From: Elysia marginata
Lineage: Eukaryota > Mollusca > Gastropoda > Plakobranchidae
DNA length: 64,000 nt
Assembly: GCA_019649035.1 (NCBI GenBank)
Contig: BMAT01000653.1
Location: forward strand, 160,205-224,204
Direction: 5' to 3'
A model generated the notes under the pieces. That model was not told where the DNA came from. It made no database searches and saw nothing but the letters and a program-made list of their open reading frames with translations. Shown piece after piece: positions 15,501 through 30,500 of the stretch. Numbering within the stretch: the stretch's first letter is position 1; each line of letters starts with the position of its first letter. A program made the position numbers and the translations under genes.

Positions 15501-18500
15501 CTCAGCTTCGACTGTTCTACTACATGTACGGCGCAACTGTGGACAGTCTACGTATCTACACACGTCCAGACAGTGGACTCAGCAATTTGAAACAGATTTT
15601 CTCTCGCTCTGGTAACCTGGGAGAGCAATGGGTTCGGACTTCAGTCACACTGAATGAAACAAAACCATTCCAGGTAAAACATGAAAACCACACGCAAACA
15701 GGCAAAGAATAGCAAAAGTTGCCACTTTCATCCCTACAGATGAATGCATGATAACTTCATTGATATTCTTTTGGCCTAACCTTGTCCCATCCTACATCCA
15801 AAGGCTGCTTTGTTAATTTTTCTTATGCAAAAACTGCTGTAGGGATGCCAGACATCTGGTTTTTCCAAATTTCTATCCTTATTGTGTCCATGACATACGT
15901 TTTCAACTCATTTTCTTTTTTTTTTCAAAAAAAAATTTGCAGTCTCTCTATATTTTGCCATTTATTTTGCCATTTAAATCAAAGTTTTCTAAATTCTAGT
16001 GAGGTTCTAAAATACCATCTCCTTCTTTTGATTTTTAGTAATTAATTTGATGCTAATAATTATTTGATGGGCTGATTGGATAATAAAATGGACAGCTTCA
16101 TATTTTCTAAACATTAAAACTTTTGGGTTTGAAGAATTAAGAAAAATATTTAAAAGAAAACCTGTTGTCCTTTATAGTTGGTATGGCAGAGTGGCTGTTC
16201 TTCATCAATTAAATTGGTCGGAAGAACAAAATTTTAAAATAATGTAATGGATTTTCCACTGTTTTCTGATAAAACTGTAGAAGATGCTAGGTTTTTTTCC
16301 ACCTCAATTCTTCAATTGCTTTTATGTGTTGTTTTATATCCAACAGGTTGTCATTCAAGCCCAGAAAGGCTCTAGCTACACTGGGGATATTGCTATCGAT
16401 GACATTTCCCTAACCCCAGGCTGCACACTTAGTCAGAGTAAGCTGTTGGAATAATAATGTAACAAACTTAATATGATTATTCATAAGAAATCAGGACTGT
16501 GCATAGTTAATTTCTAGACTGTACAATTTTTGAATAGGTAGTTAAATATACAGTGATCCTACTTCGTACTTTTAGCAAACATTACTTTATTTCTCTGTTG
16601 AGCAAAAGAGGAATCAATATGAATCTAGATAATATGTAGTTAGGTCCAATAGCTCTATGATCATAGTTTTAATACTGAGAAAAGATATGTGACTCCCTTT
16701 TCTGGACCAGGGCTGAAGTTTTAACTTATGCAAAAAGAGCGCACATCGGAAAACTTTCACAAAATATAATTGAGGGCTTATCCATTATATTCATGTTCTA
16801 TGTTAAAGGCATAAGCACCAATTCTGCACGTTGTGAATGCAAATGAATATATTAAAGTTTTTCTTAATTTATCTTATCTTTATGTATGTGTTGCAGCCAC
16901 CCTTCCCACAGGCCCTCCACCTACTACCACACCCAATCCATGTGGCAGCAACTTCACCTGCGGTGACGGCTCCTGCGTGTCCAGCGATGCTGTGTGTAAC
17001 TTTGTGCCAGACTGCCCGGACGCAAGTGATGAGGATAACTGTGGTAAATACATTTGTGCCCAAGTAATTCAATCATGGACAATCCAAATACTTGCGTGAT
17101 TTGAATTTAATTCAGATTACTAATATTACCCATCTTTTGTAATGCACAGGCCCACTGATAATTCTATTTTTGGATAGTTTGAAGTTAAATCTTGTTTGCA
17201 AAGTTTTTTTTATAAATTTAATTCCTGAACTGGACCATATATCAAACTTTCGTTTTTGTTGTCTTTGTTTTACTTATTTCTGTACCAAAATTGAAATAAA
17301 AAATGTCTTGTACTGCCAGGTTTTGCAGCATTCAACATGCGGTATTGGATCTGTTTTTACTTCTCTTTATCTGCTGATTCAGCACTTTTAATCACAAAAT
17401 CTGCAATGTAGGGGAAAAAATGAAATAAAAAAACTGCTATCAGCAGTCTGCTTGTTCTTCTTTAAAGCTTCTAATAATTTTTCTTCAGTTTGAAAATTTT
17501 CAAGTCAACTTTGGCTTCAAACCTGTTATTACTTTTGTAGCAATTTAACATGTAAGGCTACTAGGCTAAATTAGGCGAAACTCAAAATTAAGGCTTATTA
17601 GGTTTACTAGCATAAAGTTATTTAAAAATCTTTAAGAGGTTGAACAAAATAAAGACAGCTGTTTTAATTTCAATTCAAAGTGAATAAAAATGCAAACTAC
17701 ATGTATATAGCAAATTTTTGAACTAACAGGCAACTGGGTTGCCTCACACATGTTTCAATATACATGTAATGGGTTGTAAAACTTATCTGAACTGTGCTTC
17801 CTTCAGCAACCTTCTGCGACTTTGAGTCTTCCACCTGCGGTTGGCATGACAAGAGTCTGGGTATCTACCAGTGGACAAATGTTTCAGCAGCTGACGCAAC
17901 AGGCATTGATCCAAAACAAGACAACACGTTCAGTTTCTTCATTCAAGGTGAGAATTAGTTCAACAATAGCCAGTATTATTACCAACTCCACCACCAAAGC
18001 AAGCAAGAAGTAAAGTGCAGGGACTTTTAAAGGGCTTAAATGTCTAGTTTTTCTTCTTGTTTCTATATTTTAAAATAAAAAAAGTTTTAATTACCTTTAA
18101 CAAAATATTGATAATTTTATAATTTTTTACATACGGAAGCATTGAAAAGTGTCTTTTAAAAACAGCAACTTCTTTAAACATGAAAATTGCGACATCCAAC
18201 TCATTCACCCACGGCGTTAGACCTATGGTTTTCACTGTAGGTACTGCCCTTTGATTTTAACAAGCAGTAATGCCTCAACCACTATTGTGACCTGTTCTGT
18301 CTTTGCTGCTGTCAAAATCTAACTCTGCTTTTTTGAGCCAACATCTTTTTCTGCCATAAATTCAACTTTAACTGAACTTTTGACCAACAATGACACTTTC
18401 TATCATCATATACGTTTTAGGACCATCAAAGTTCTACATGTACTTCTTGATTCCTTGAGGAATGTAGCTCTGCAAAATAACTTTAGGGTTTCTTAAATTA

Positions 18501-21500
18501 TGATAATGACCAATTTTTTATTTATCTTGTGATAACTTTGTAACAAATTTTAGCTACAATTCTCAAAACGCTGTGAAAGTCGGTCTCCTCATATTTCCTT
18601 ATGGTTAGTTTTACTTATCCTTGTTGTGTTGCATGAATAATAAGTCGTCAATTTTCATAAAAAATCTTATTTGTGTTCCTAAGAAATCTAACATAGTCAC
18701 AAGATAAGTATATTATATGTGTTTCCACACAATGTTCCCTCCTGCTCTCAGGTCACTACATGAAGGTCAGCAAGGGGTCAGGAGTCACGAGAGATCCGGC
18801 TGTGTTGGTCTCACCAGTGTTAAAGGCAACAGGCCCCAGCTGCCACATGTCCTTTGCTTACTACAAGGAGGGATCTGGCTCAGGTGATTTCCATAGAAAA
18901 GTCTGGATTTTCAAATAATGCAACTTTTGTGAAAGCTTGACTTTTGCATATGGGTTGTTTTGTCCTGCATCTTGAGCAGCAATTAAAAAAAATAAAATAA
19001 TAAAAGTTGATTTATAACAAAGGATGTAAATATTTTAGGTTGAAGCTGATTTAACTTTTTTGCATAAATTTGGGACCTTAACCCAGATTATAGAAATCTA
19101 TTTGATTCAGGAAAAAAATCAAGCCATCATTCAACATTGCGATTAAATAATCTCTTCGGATTCCAAACATGAAATAATACGACTAGAGTTGCTTTTCCTT
19201 TTGCTATTCTATTATCCTACAGTTACATTTATAAAAACGCTCCTAAAAATCATAGTGCGTAATAAAAGTCTTGCACTGTGTTCTTTTTTTCTTGTTATTG
19301 GTCGTTTACATTTGCATAGTTGCCAAATTTAAGTCTGGGTATCTAATTGTAGATTTTTTTTAAAGCTTGAATTTGGAATCCGGTCTGTTTTGACCCACAT
19401 CTGTACCAGCGGTTTGGTAAACTGTCCATTCATGACATGCAGTGACTGCTCTTTAAACAGGATCTGATAAACCAAAACACTTGGCTAGCCAAAAATGATT
19501 TGTCTCCCATGAGGTAAAATTTTGACTTCTAAAACTTTGTTTGTTGAAGCAAAATTCTGTCAAAATAGTTCCAAAACTTACTTCATTTCAAAAGATAACT
19601 TGCACATTTAAAAAAAGAAAATCTTGCTCACTAAATTCTCTCTCACCTTCTCCCCATGTTTCTTTCTCAACAATGGCGGCTATGATGAGCAGGCGATCTA
19701 GCTATCTACCTTCAGAAAAGTTCCAATGCAGGTACGACCAAGTACTCGCAACTATGGCACACAGCCACCTCAGGTACAAACAAGTGGAACCAGTACTCTG
19801 TCGACCTCGGCCGTCTAGACGCTGGATACCAGGTAAAAAAGCTGATGCCTCCGATTCTTTTCTTAGCTGTTTTGTGATCAGGGATGCTAAACCTCATAAT
19901 GGTCTTGCAACCAGTGCGACTGAGTCTGATGTTGTATAGTCTAATTTAAGACAACGCTTTTAAAAAGTCTGTTTTTCTTCTTTTTATATATGTTTTAAAA
20001 CAAAAGTTTTAACATCGTTCCACAAATTACTCATAATTTGTGCTCTGAAAAATACAAGATTCTATCTCCACTGGGTACAGATTTGAGAATTTCTACTTTA
20101 AAGTTTCAGTACTGTACAGTTTTGCTTCTAATTAAAATTTTAGAATATGTCCAAAACCACCTAAAGAAAGATCAGATCGCTTGAATTTTCTTACACGACA
20201 TAGAAAACCATAACTGTGTGTAACAGAATTTCGCCAAAGACCAGAGATAGAATCTTGAATTCGCAGGGTTCAAATTTCATGAATTGTTTTTTGTTTGGAT
20301 GCTCAGAAAAAGAATTTTTTTTTTAAAAATGAATGCTTCGTAATGTGAAAATTGCATATCTCACTTATTTTGGACAGTTGCAAGAAAATACTAATGGTTT
20401 TTTCTGCCTTTCGCGTCAGTTTGAAATTTCCTGTGTGATTACTATTCTTTATCTTTCTTTGAAACAAAAATAACTGTGGTACAACTTGTGTCTATGAAAT
20501 TCATTTTAATAGAGATGCAATGCTGGGTATGTTTATGGAATGTTTTGTTTTTTTTTTTAAATCATTTGGCTTCCCTGTTGTGATCCAACATACAGGAATC
20601 CAGCAAAATGTTAAGCTTTTCAAGCTTCAGATGTATTTGGGGCCACTTCAAATTTTATTGGAATGTGCTTTCTAAGATTAAGACATAAACATTTTCAGCA
20701 AAGTTCTTTGTCATGTTGTCTTGGTCCTTGTAAAATTGTGCGAGGTTGCCTTGTTTTCCCCTTTTTAACATTTTTTTTTGTATGAGTTAATTTAACGTGA
20801 AAACAATCCTGTATTATTGTGTCCTAGAAGTGAAGTGTTGCACACAATAACAAAAAATAGAGAGTAAGCTTCTACAACCTTTCTTGTTCTCAATTCATTT
20901 TTTTTCCTTATAAAATCTTTTATAGGTGGCCCCTCTATAGTTATTCATATGTAGGCTTATATTTAAATATCACTAGTTATCAAACATTCGGTGAAGATTC
21001 ATTCTTTCACAATGTTTTTCTTGGTTGTAAATACGCAAAAATTCTGAAGAAAGCATTTCAAATTACTTCAGAAAATCTCAATTCTCATAAAACAACATTT
21101 CTGTTTCATTCTATCCACAGATCTTGATCAAAAGCACGCCTGTCAATCGATTCCCATATGCTGTTGCTATAGATGATGTGCGCTTTTTAGAATGTGTTCC
21201 TGATAGTCTCTACAGCAACTCCTCTGATGGTATGAAATCTATTCAGAAATTATGTGTTACCCGGTACTGTAGAACCTGTCAAAGGGGTTAATAACATGAG
21301 TAATAAAAGAATGTTAATCTCAAAATTTTTTTTGATTTAAACTTTTCTGCCATTAGAGTTTACAGCCCAAATTTTGAAAAAAATTGATTTGATTAAAACA
21401 GAGACCGAGCCACCACTAAACACTTAATGGCATGTTACCTCTCAGAATGGTAAACATAAAAGGGTATTACTCCTGCTCCTTATTCCTTTAAAAGTTAGGT

Positions 21501-24500
21501 TAGCCTTCCTTATGCTACTAAATTAATTTATTGATAAAGAAAAAACATCAATTCTCTCTCTGTATAGACATCCTCGGGAAGCTTAGGGGACGTTAAACTT
21601 ATCAAATCAATTTTCTTTTGAAAGTCATAATACTTATCAAGTCCAACAGTCTCCTGATGGTTTTGGATTTTTTTTTTTTTTTTTTTTGCATCCGTCATTT
21701 ACATCCTTTTTAACAGTATTCACAAGAGAAACTTTTTGTTTGTGTTTTTGTTAACTTGGTTGTAGCAACTTTTGCTGTGTGGTTATTGCTGCTGTATAAT
21801 TTATGTTTTCAAACCAAACCTGCATACAAAGTTAGGTCTTTGATACATACTAATTCCTTTTCCTTTTATTTCAGCTTTGTTCTGCGACTTCCATGGTGGC
21901 GACTTCTGCAACTACTTCCAGTCCCAAAACGACGATTTCCAGTGGTCTTATACCAACAAACCCACACCTTCTCAGCTCACAGGGCCTGCCGGAGACCATA
22001 CAACTGGCACCGGCTACTATGTCTATGTTGAAGCTTCCACCCCTCAGAAGCCTGGGGATAGGGCCGTCCTCATGTCTGCCTCTGTACTGCCAACCAGTAA
22101 GTGTGGCTTAGCGTGTATATAGAGCGGTCTGATCAGGCAGAGTACAGGCATACTTCTTTTACCGGTTAAACCTGAACCTAGGTTATTCTGGCTCCACCAG
22201 TTTTTTGTCTGCTCCAGCTGGAGGGCCTCTCATAAAAATTATAACTTAGAACAAAAACATGATCCAGTCTGATTACAAAACTTTGTATTTTAGGAGTCAT
22301 GATTTTTTGTGCTTTGTTATACTAGGAAGCAGCTAATGCATAATAAGGTTGGATCTGCTTGTAGCTCTGCTGTGATAAAGATGCAAGCAGTTCAAGGCTT
22401 GGGTGTTATAAGCAGGCCTATATTTTGCATCTTATATCAACCTGCATGGAAGTCAAAACTGTGTATGTTACATTAAAATCACACAAGCCCCAGTTTATGC
22501 AAATCCAATGCAAACAATCCAATCATGCAAGTCACCCTGTCCAATCTAAAGCTTGATTGAAAGATTTTAAAGTTATCTACAGCTGTTGATCTTTGATCTA
22601 GGCCTATTGTATTGAATGAAGGGTTGAGTGGGAAATACCATGCCCTAGCCTAGATCTGCAGCTTTGTCTCGGATGCAGTAATTTAGGCTAAACATCAAGC
22701 GATGAATTGAGGAGGGGTAAACCGATAACGTCTTTGTTTAATCTATCTCAGAGACAGATATGTGCCTGAACTTCTGGTACCACATGTTTGGCCTTGACAT
22801 AGAGACGCTGAATGTTTACCTGGTCACCGACAAGACAAATTTCACCCGCATCTGGACTCGATCAGCCTCCCAGGGCAATGTTTGGAAACTAGGTCAAGCT
22901 CCCGTCTCCTCAAATAAAATATATCAGGTCAGTGGGTTTGACTAGTGCGTTTGACCTTTAAGGTCTGTATGTGTGTTGCGGAAAATTAGCAGTGGAAATA
23001 TTCTTTATATCTTGTGACCTGTTTGAATAAGTTGGAAGTCAGAAATTGATATTTGAGAAAATGCCATTTGAAAGTCAATGTTTCCTTCTTTTTCACTACA
23101 TTTTAAATCAGCAAAAGTTTTAATATGTTTTAAAAAAAATCTAATACTTTCATGAAATTTTCTAAATTGAACAGGAGTCGCAGTAGAGCTGTGTAGATAA
23201 GCAAGTCAATTTTTTTTTTTTTTTGTCTGACAAAGGCGTAAAGCCGACAGCTTACTTTTTTTGTGAATATTTTTAGAGCTAAAATATATACCTTCCTTTC
23301 AAAAAAATTGACTTGCTCATGAAATTTTCTGCAGTTTTAGATCAGAAAAATTCATTTCTCAAATAAGCAGCGCCTTAGAATGTTAAGTATGCAACATCTG
23401 ACTCATTCACCCTAGTTGTAAGACATATCAATGGCAGGCATATCAAACCTCTGACGTGGCTATAGGAAAAGAAGCCACATCAGAGGTTTGATGTGCCGGC
23501 CATCTATATATGTATATGCTGATTGCCAAAGGTCAGGGTTCACAAGGTAAAAATTTTGAGTTTGCTCAACGTCGCACATTTTAAAGTCAAACTTGTTGCT
23601 TTTTTGGGGTGTCTTAAAAAATTCTTTTGCCTTTCTTTTGAAAATATGTTTTGAAAATGGTATATTTAGTTTTGACTTTTACATGGAGTAGTTATCTCAT
23701 TCAGTATAATTTTCTGTGAAAGCAATCGTACCTTCCTGCTTGGAGGGTCTGTTCTGAGTGTGAAAGGTTAATTTAAGGTTTTCAATATTGACATGCAACT
23801 TCTTTATCTTACTATTTTTCCCAATAAAACTTTGTGGATAGTCTAATATTTTGAATGTAGCACCATAAAATTTTGCTTATTTTCTTGTTGCATTTTCAAT
23901 TTTTCCCCCTTGCACAATTGTTGCCTCTTCACCATAGCTAATGATTCCATCCTTTTTTATTCATAATTTCAAATCATTCATCTGATTTTTTCCTCCGCTT
24001 AATAAAAATGGATGATATGAACCAATTTAAACAGTAAAATAACAGGCAAACAAGTAGCTCCCGAGGTCTGTTTTTTCCCCATAATACTTAATACAAAGTT
24101 ATTCTTTTTTTGTTTTATTACATAGATTGCATTTGAGGCAGTTGTTGATGAATACAGCGGAGATATTGCAATTGATGACATTTCTTTAGTGGCTGGGAAG
24201 TGCCCAAGATCACGTAAGTTAAAAACCAGTTAGCCGTTCCCTACTTATGTGAAGCCTTGTTTTGAAGTAAGAAAGAATTTGTAGATAAAATTGTATAAAT
24301 AAGATTAAATACAGTCAACTCCATTCAATACAAATGCATGAGTTTCACAGTTTTAGGTAGGCTAAATGTTTCTATCTTAAGTTACTCTCTATCTCTCCAC
24401 CAGCAATCTGTGATTTTGAGATTGATCTGTGCGGCTACATACAGCTCACGCAAGACGACATCTTTGACTGGGTACGCTGGTCTAACAAGACGCAGTCCTC

Positions 24501-27500
24501 TGGCACAGGGCCATCACGAGATCACACCACTCGTAATGGATATGGTGAGATGACCATATTGATAATTTTCTCATAAAAAAATAATAGTCACATAGTTCTA
24601 TTTTTATGCTAAGCAATTTCTGTTTTATTTTTCCTTTCTTGTCACTACTGTTTATTATTATTTCATACTTCAACTCGAAAGTCTTGAGTCAAAAGCAAGT
24701 TTGTAAACTATTAAGACTTTTCAGATGGAAAAAAATGTGTACAATATTTTTATCGTAACTCAGAGATAGACCTGTGTGAAAAAGAAAAAACTAAATGTGT
24801 GATCAGAAAAGTTTGAACCCCAAACTTGATGACAATACTGTCATTTTGGCTTTATTTAATCAATCAACTCATCGACCTCTTAATCATTTCTGCTGTCAAC
24901 CATTTGGTTCTAAACTTCAGGCTACTACATGCACATGGATGCCTCAAACCACATCAGCGGGCAGAACGCCAAACTCATGAGTCCCAAAGTGCTTGTGCCA
25001 GGCGCGGTCTCGACTGGAGTGGTCGGGCCTCAGCCTCAGCCGCACTGCGTCTACTTCTGGTATCACATGCTGGGCAGGCAGATGGGCCAACTGAACGTGT
25101 ACGCCAGAAACCGCCAGGGACTCGACTCTCTCATATGGACCAACTCTGGTGAAAGAGGAATCTACTGGTTCCAGGGAAGGGCTCAGGTGGACGGGAGTGT
25201 TGGCGACTTTAATGTGAGTCTATCTATGTTGGCTAGTTGTATGATTTACTAAATTATAAAACATAACTTTGCTGGGCTGAAAAAATATATCTGATTTTTT
25301 ATAGTTACCAAAACCGACTCTCTGAACTAAATGGCAATTGTATTAGCTAAGGTGTTTTATTTCCATTATTTGCATTTGACAAACAAATGGATACGCATGT
25401 TAAATTGCCATATCTCTGAGATATACAATTTTACTGGCGTAGTGGCAATATGGTGTTGTGAGATACATTTCATGATTATAAAGGCAAATCTTTGAATCAT
25501 ATTCTATAGCATTGGCATGCGGTATATTGACAGAGATCAGCTTTTACTGCTAGTAATACTAATGTATTTTTCTTTTTTTTGTTTTGGTAAAATGATTTCA
25601 ATAATTGAAAATTTAACCTTCACCAATTACTGAAACCACTGCCTGCTATGCGCACCAATTTCAAGTCTATTAACTTGATGGAAATGATTACCAACTCACT
25701 TTTTGCAATCTACAAATTGCTCATGAATCTTTGTGCATCATTATCTTGTTAGTTCCAAAGAGAAAAGCTCTTGCTCTCTTGACAGCAGTTAAAAATATTT
25801 ACTTAAAGTCAAAGACAACAAAGGAATATCTTGCAACTTGTCCAAATGGACATAATGATATAGTATTCATTTTGTATAAGAGGGGTGAATTTTATTTCCT
25901 TTTTCTTTAAGCGTTTTCAACTGAATGCTGGGAGATATAAAACTATCTATGGATTTGATTAGTGAGAGAAAGAGTTAAAAAAAAGCTTCAAATTACGTTT
26001 TTTTTTCTTTGTTTCAATATGAAATCCCCTATATCTGATGAACTAAAAGTAGTTTCAAAACACATAACTATCAGTAAATAAGAGATGCCACCTATGTCCA
26101 AAAGTCAAATGTTTCAAAGCTATAAAAATCGTATATACCAATTTGCTAACGCAGTTATGATATATAACAATTGAGCACTGTGTTTTCCTATACTGAATAT
26201 AATTTTTGCCACATCACAACAGGTGGTCTTTGAGGGAGTTGTAGGCACCGGTTACCGAGGAGATATCGGCCTAGATGATATCAGGATTGCTAAGGGAGAA
26301 TGTCCGCACGTTGGAACTTGTGATTTTGAATACGACACTTGTGGTTATCTAAACCCAACGTCCCTCGACTCCTACGATTGGCTGAGAAATTCAGGAAGAA
26401 CAGCGACCTCACAGACAGGTCCACCAGTGGATCACACGACTAACACCAACAGCGGTCAGTGAGAAAATTCCATACCAGTCTTGTTTTAGTTTTACATTTC
26501 ATGCATGAAAGTAAGTTTAAGCCCTGAAGGAATTCCTTTGTAAAGTGTAACTCAGAGGTGCAGCTGGCGTATAAAACCAATAGGTAAATGTTCTGAGGAG
26601 AAGCTTCTGAAGAAGGATTATGATCCTTTTGAGTGTTTTTTTTCTTTACATGTTGTCTCCGTCTTTTGCAAAAAAGTGTTCTTAAAATTCACTTGAATTC
26701 ATATTTAGTGCAGCCCTTCTCTCACTAAGCTATCGGAGGCATAGGTCTAATTTGTCTCCAATCAGTTTAAAAAAATCTCATAAAAGGGTAAAGTATCGAA
26801 AGTTCATTTTCTTTCTCTCACCCAGGCTTAATGCCAAAGCAAACATTAAATTGAAACACATTATTTCGTTATCAGAATATCTTTCTAAAATTAGAAGGTA
26901 AAGATATTGATTCTTTCTTATTGTATCAATTTTGGGAAACATTCAGTCTGATCTGTTAAGTTGTACCTTTGTCTATAATTGAGAGAAAGACAATAGAAAG
27001 TCTGCAATGTCTGCTGTTTTTGTTGTAAGATAATGTAAACGTTCAAATATCAGACATGGTCATATGACAAATATCAACCCCCAATCAATTCACCCAATTG
27101 AAGAATGGTCTACACACAACACAGGTGGAGAGATTAAGATGTTCTTGTTAATGTGTCTGCAGTAGCAAGTGACAATTGTCTCTATCATATTCTCTCACCG
27201 CCCCCAGGTTTCTACATGTACACAGAGTCCAGCATGAGGAATGAGAGAGACCGAGCCTGGCTCTACACGGACTACAGTCTGGCAACAAACGCAGCCTGTA
27301 TTTCTTTCTGGTACTTCATGTATGGCTCAGGTAAATGTAAACATAGTTTTTTTATATAGCACTTAATCCTTTTAAAATGCTCTTAGCATTTCTAAGCATT
27401 TTACATGATTTTCGACACAGGCAATTACAAACCATATTACTTTCTGTATAGAAATTGCATATTGGCAAGGTCTTCCACTGCCCATAGCTGTGTGCTGATG

Positions 27501-30500
27501 TAAAGTCTTTCCCAAAGAATAAACGCCAACTTGTCGAGATATGGCTTGAACCTTGGACCTCATAGTTTGAGAGCCAAGTGTCTTCTAGTAGACCACAAGG
27601 ACACATAGAAACTACAAAGCTGAATTAAATCTTAGCATGATCTATATTTGATATTATGTTTTCCCTCTCATTTTCCAAATGTCTCAAATTGATGTATATA
27701 ATTATGTAAGTTTTTATAAACTTTCATTTAAAAATTTTTTTACTCTCATATTCTCTCTCTCTCCCCCCCCCCCCCTAATTTTTAGAGCCTTGGTATTCCG
27801 AACTGAATATCTTTTTTCCTGTGATATGTTGGCAGTATTTATGCAATTTGTTTTTCCTTGCTTTTTTTTTTAACCATTTTATAAAAATAGTAACACCTCT
27901 GAAGTAGGTTCTTTAATTACAGCACTTTTTTGTCTGGTTTTCACCTTAATATTTCAGATACCATTACTCTTATAACACATGATTATTGAAACATGATCCT
28001 GAGAAAATGAAAATTCAGTTTGCACAATTCAAAGCAGAACAAACTTTTTGTTTTTGCTTTGTTTTGTTTTTTGCATCATTTATTTTACTTTTGAGGCTGG
28101 ATACTAAACTATCTTGGAGGCTAATTCATGTGCGTATATGTCCCTTAAAAGGAATACACTAGACAACGTGTGTTTAACGCCATCTGGCAAAAGTTCACCG
28201 GCTTTAGCTCCACTGGAGTGAGTCTATTCCAATTTGCTTAATCGTGGGTCTCCTTGGGGTGGAAGAATGCATAAGTAAACTTTTATAGCAGATGAGAGGT
28301 TTTCCTTTGTCTGCTGGGCTATTGCAGTATAAAAGGACATTTTATAACATTTTTGAGCTGAAAGTTTTCCACTTAAATCTGTTCTTAAATCTCACCAGAC
28401 GTGGGCACCCTGCGGGTGTACCTGGTGCCGTCCAGCAACGCTTCAGAGCTTCTGTGGGAGCTGGCAGGCGACCAGGGTCCTCAGTGGAAGCAGATCCAGA
28501 TTGACTACAACAGTACTCTGCCATACCAGGTGGGATGTCATGTCTGTATGGTTAGCATATGTATAGCGCTTCCACAAAATAAGTCTAAATGCAATGCCAG
28601 CCATCCAACTCAAACAAATAAGCACATCCAAGTATGCCTGCTAGTTCAAATATTTTATTAAAAAATTTTATTGTAAATTTTGAAAGTTTATGATGTTTTC
28701 CATCCTTGCACACTTATAATACCCTTAAAAATGTTTAAAATATGTTTTAATGGCTGTTAGAACATGGAAATGTTCATTTGGCTTTACATTATGAAAACTT
28801 TAAAGTCTATTTTTCTCCATTTTTAGACAATTAGGCAAATACGATTTCTTGTCTTTCAAGTGCAATAACTCAGGACATAATTAAGATATCATAATAATTT
28901 TTTCACCATCTTAAAAAGCTTTTAAAAGCCGTTCAAATGATATTTAAATATCTAACTCAGATCACAAAATTCTGCATGTAGACTCATTTTGTGGAACCTC
29001 TACACATATTCTCACAACAAAGGCAAATGAGCTGAATGTCTGTTTTCTCTTCACAAGACATTGGTAGCTTGAGAAAGTAGCATATTTATGAGCTTCCAAA
29101 CTTTAAAAAATGCATGAAACGATCCACATTTTGTATAAAGATTTGTTTTATTTGAAGTATTTCTCAAGTCCATGGCTGATGAGTTGGTAGTTGGAAATTT
29201 TTTTTTTTTTTGGAAAAAAAGAAACAAACAAAAAAACGCCATTTATAGATCATTTTATCCTTATTGTTCTTTATATTTTAAATCAACAAAATTTTAGTGG
29301 CCTTCCACAAAATGTTGATAATTTCATGTACCTTTTTAAGATTTGAAAGCTTAGAAAAATATGTTGTTCAAGTTATCATCACCAGTGAGTTGTAAAGTCA
29401 GTTTATAGATATCCAACTTATTTGCATGGGTTGCGAGACATACTCTCAAGTGTCGTGAGGAATTTTGTGCATGTATTTTTCAAACTCATCTCTCAGCTAG
29501 GTAGGAGTTGCCCAGTAGAGGCCAATAAAGTTTGTATAATAGATGTTTTATGTAAAAATCTGCTCTGCGGTTTAAAGATCTTTTCTCAAAGTCAACATTT
29601 CTAACATCTGACTCATTTGCTCTGATTGCATGACATTTTGACTTATCTAATCAAGTTCAAATTTGACAAAGTTTTTATTTATTTATTTTTTTTAAGTTCT
29701 TACGATAACATCAACAGTTTTAATCGACCTCTTATCTGCACAGCTTGTGTTTGATGGTGAGAGAGGAAAGGGTTTACTGGGAGACATAGCCATTGATGAC
29801 GTTGTTGTCACTGACAGTCCATGCGTGAATACTACGACTCCCCCACCTCCCGACGTCACTGCTGGAACAACGGTCACTTTCCGTGAGTTGAAATGAGTAT
29901 TATAGTTCATATGTAAACTTATTGTAGTGCTCTTAGTTAATCATTAATCTTTTTGGCATGGACTGTAAAATTATTTTTGAATGTTTCTTCAGTTTCTTTT
30001 GTCTTAATAATACCCATCACCAAAGTTTGTAATTGTATAAAAGTAATGGCTAGAGAAAAGTTTTTCTAATCCTTTCAGATAGCATTTTAGGGTTTTCAAA
30101 GTGTTCAATAGTATATGTAAGGTTAGGTGAAGCTAGAAAAAAGGATGTGAAAAGAAAGCAGAAAAAAAATAAAATCAATGATTAGGTCATTGTGTTGATT
30201 TTGTCCTGTTTACTTTCTCCCTTCCTCTACATTGATTTATAGTAGCTGTCGGTCATTAACTTAACAGCTTTTTGTCTACATTTTGTGTACCAAGTTAGGC
30301 TTTTATGCTAGAAACATTGCTTGAGCTATTTAACAACCAAATCGATGGCAGGCACATCAAACCTCTGATCTTAATATAGATAAAGAAGCCACATCAGACG
30401 TTTGATGTGCCTGCCATCGAAATGAATGTATTTCTGAGTTATTTTTACTTCTAATTCATCCTTATGGAAGAAAAAAAACTCAAGAATAAATATGAAAACG

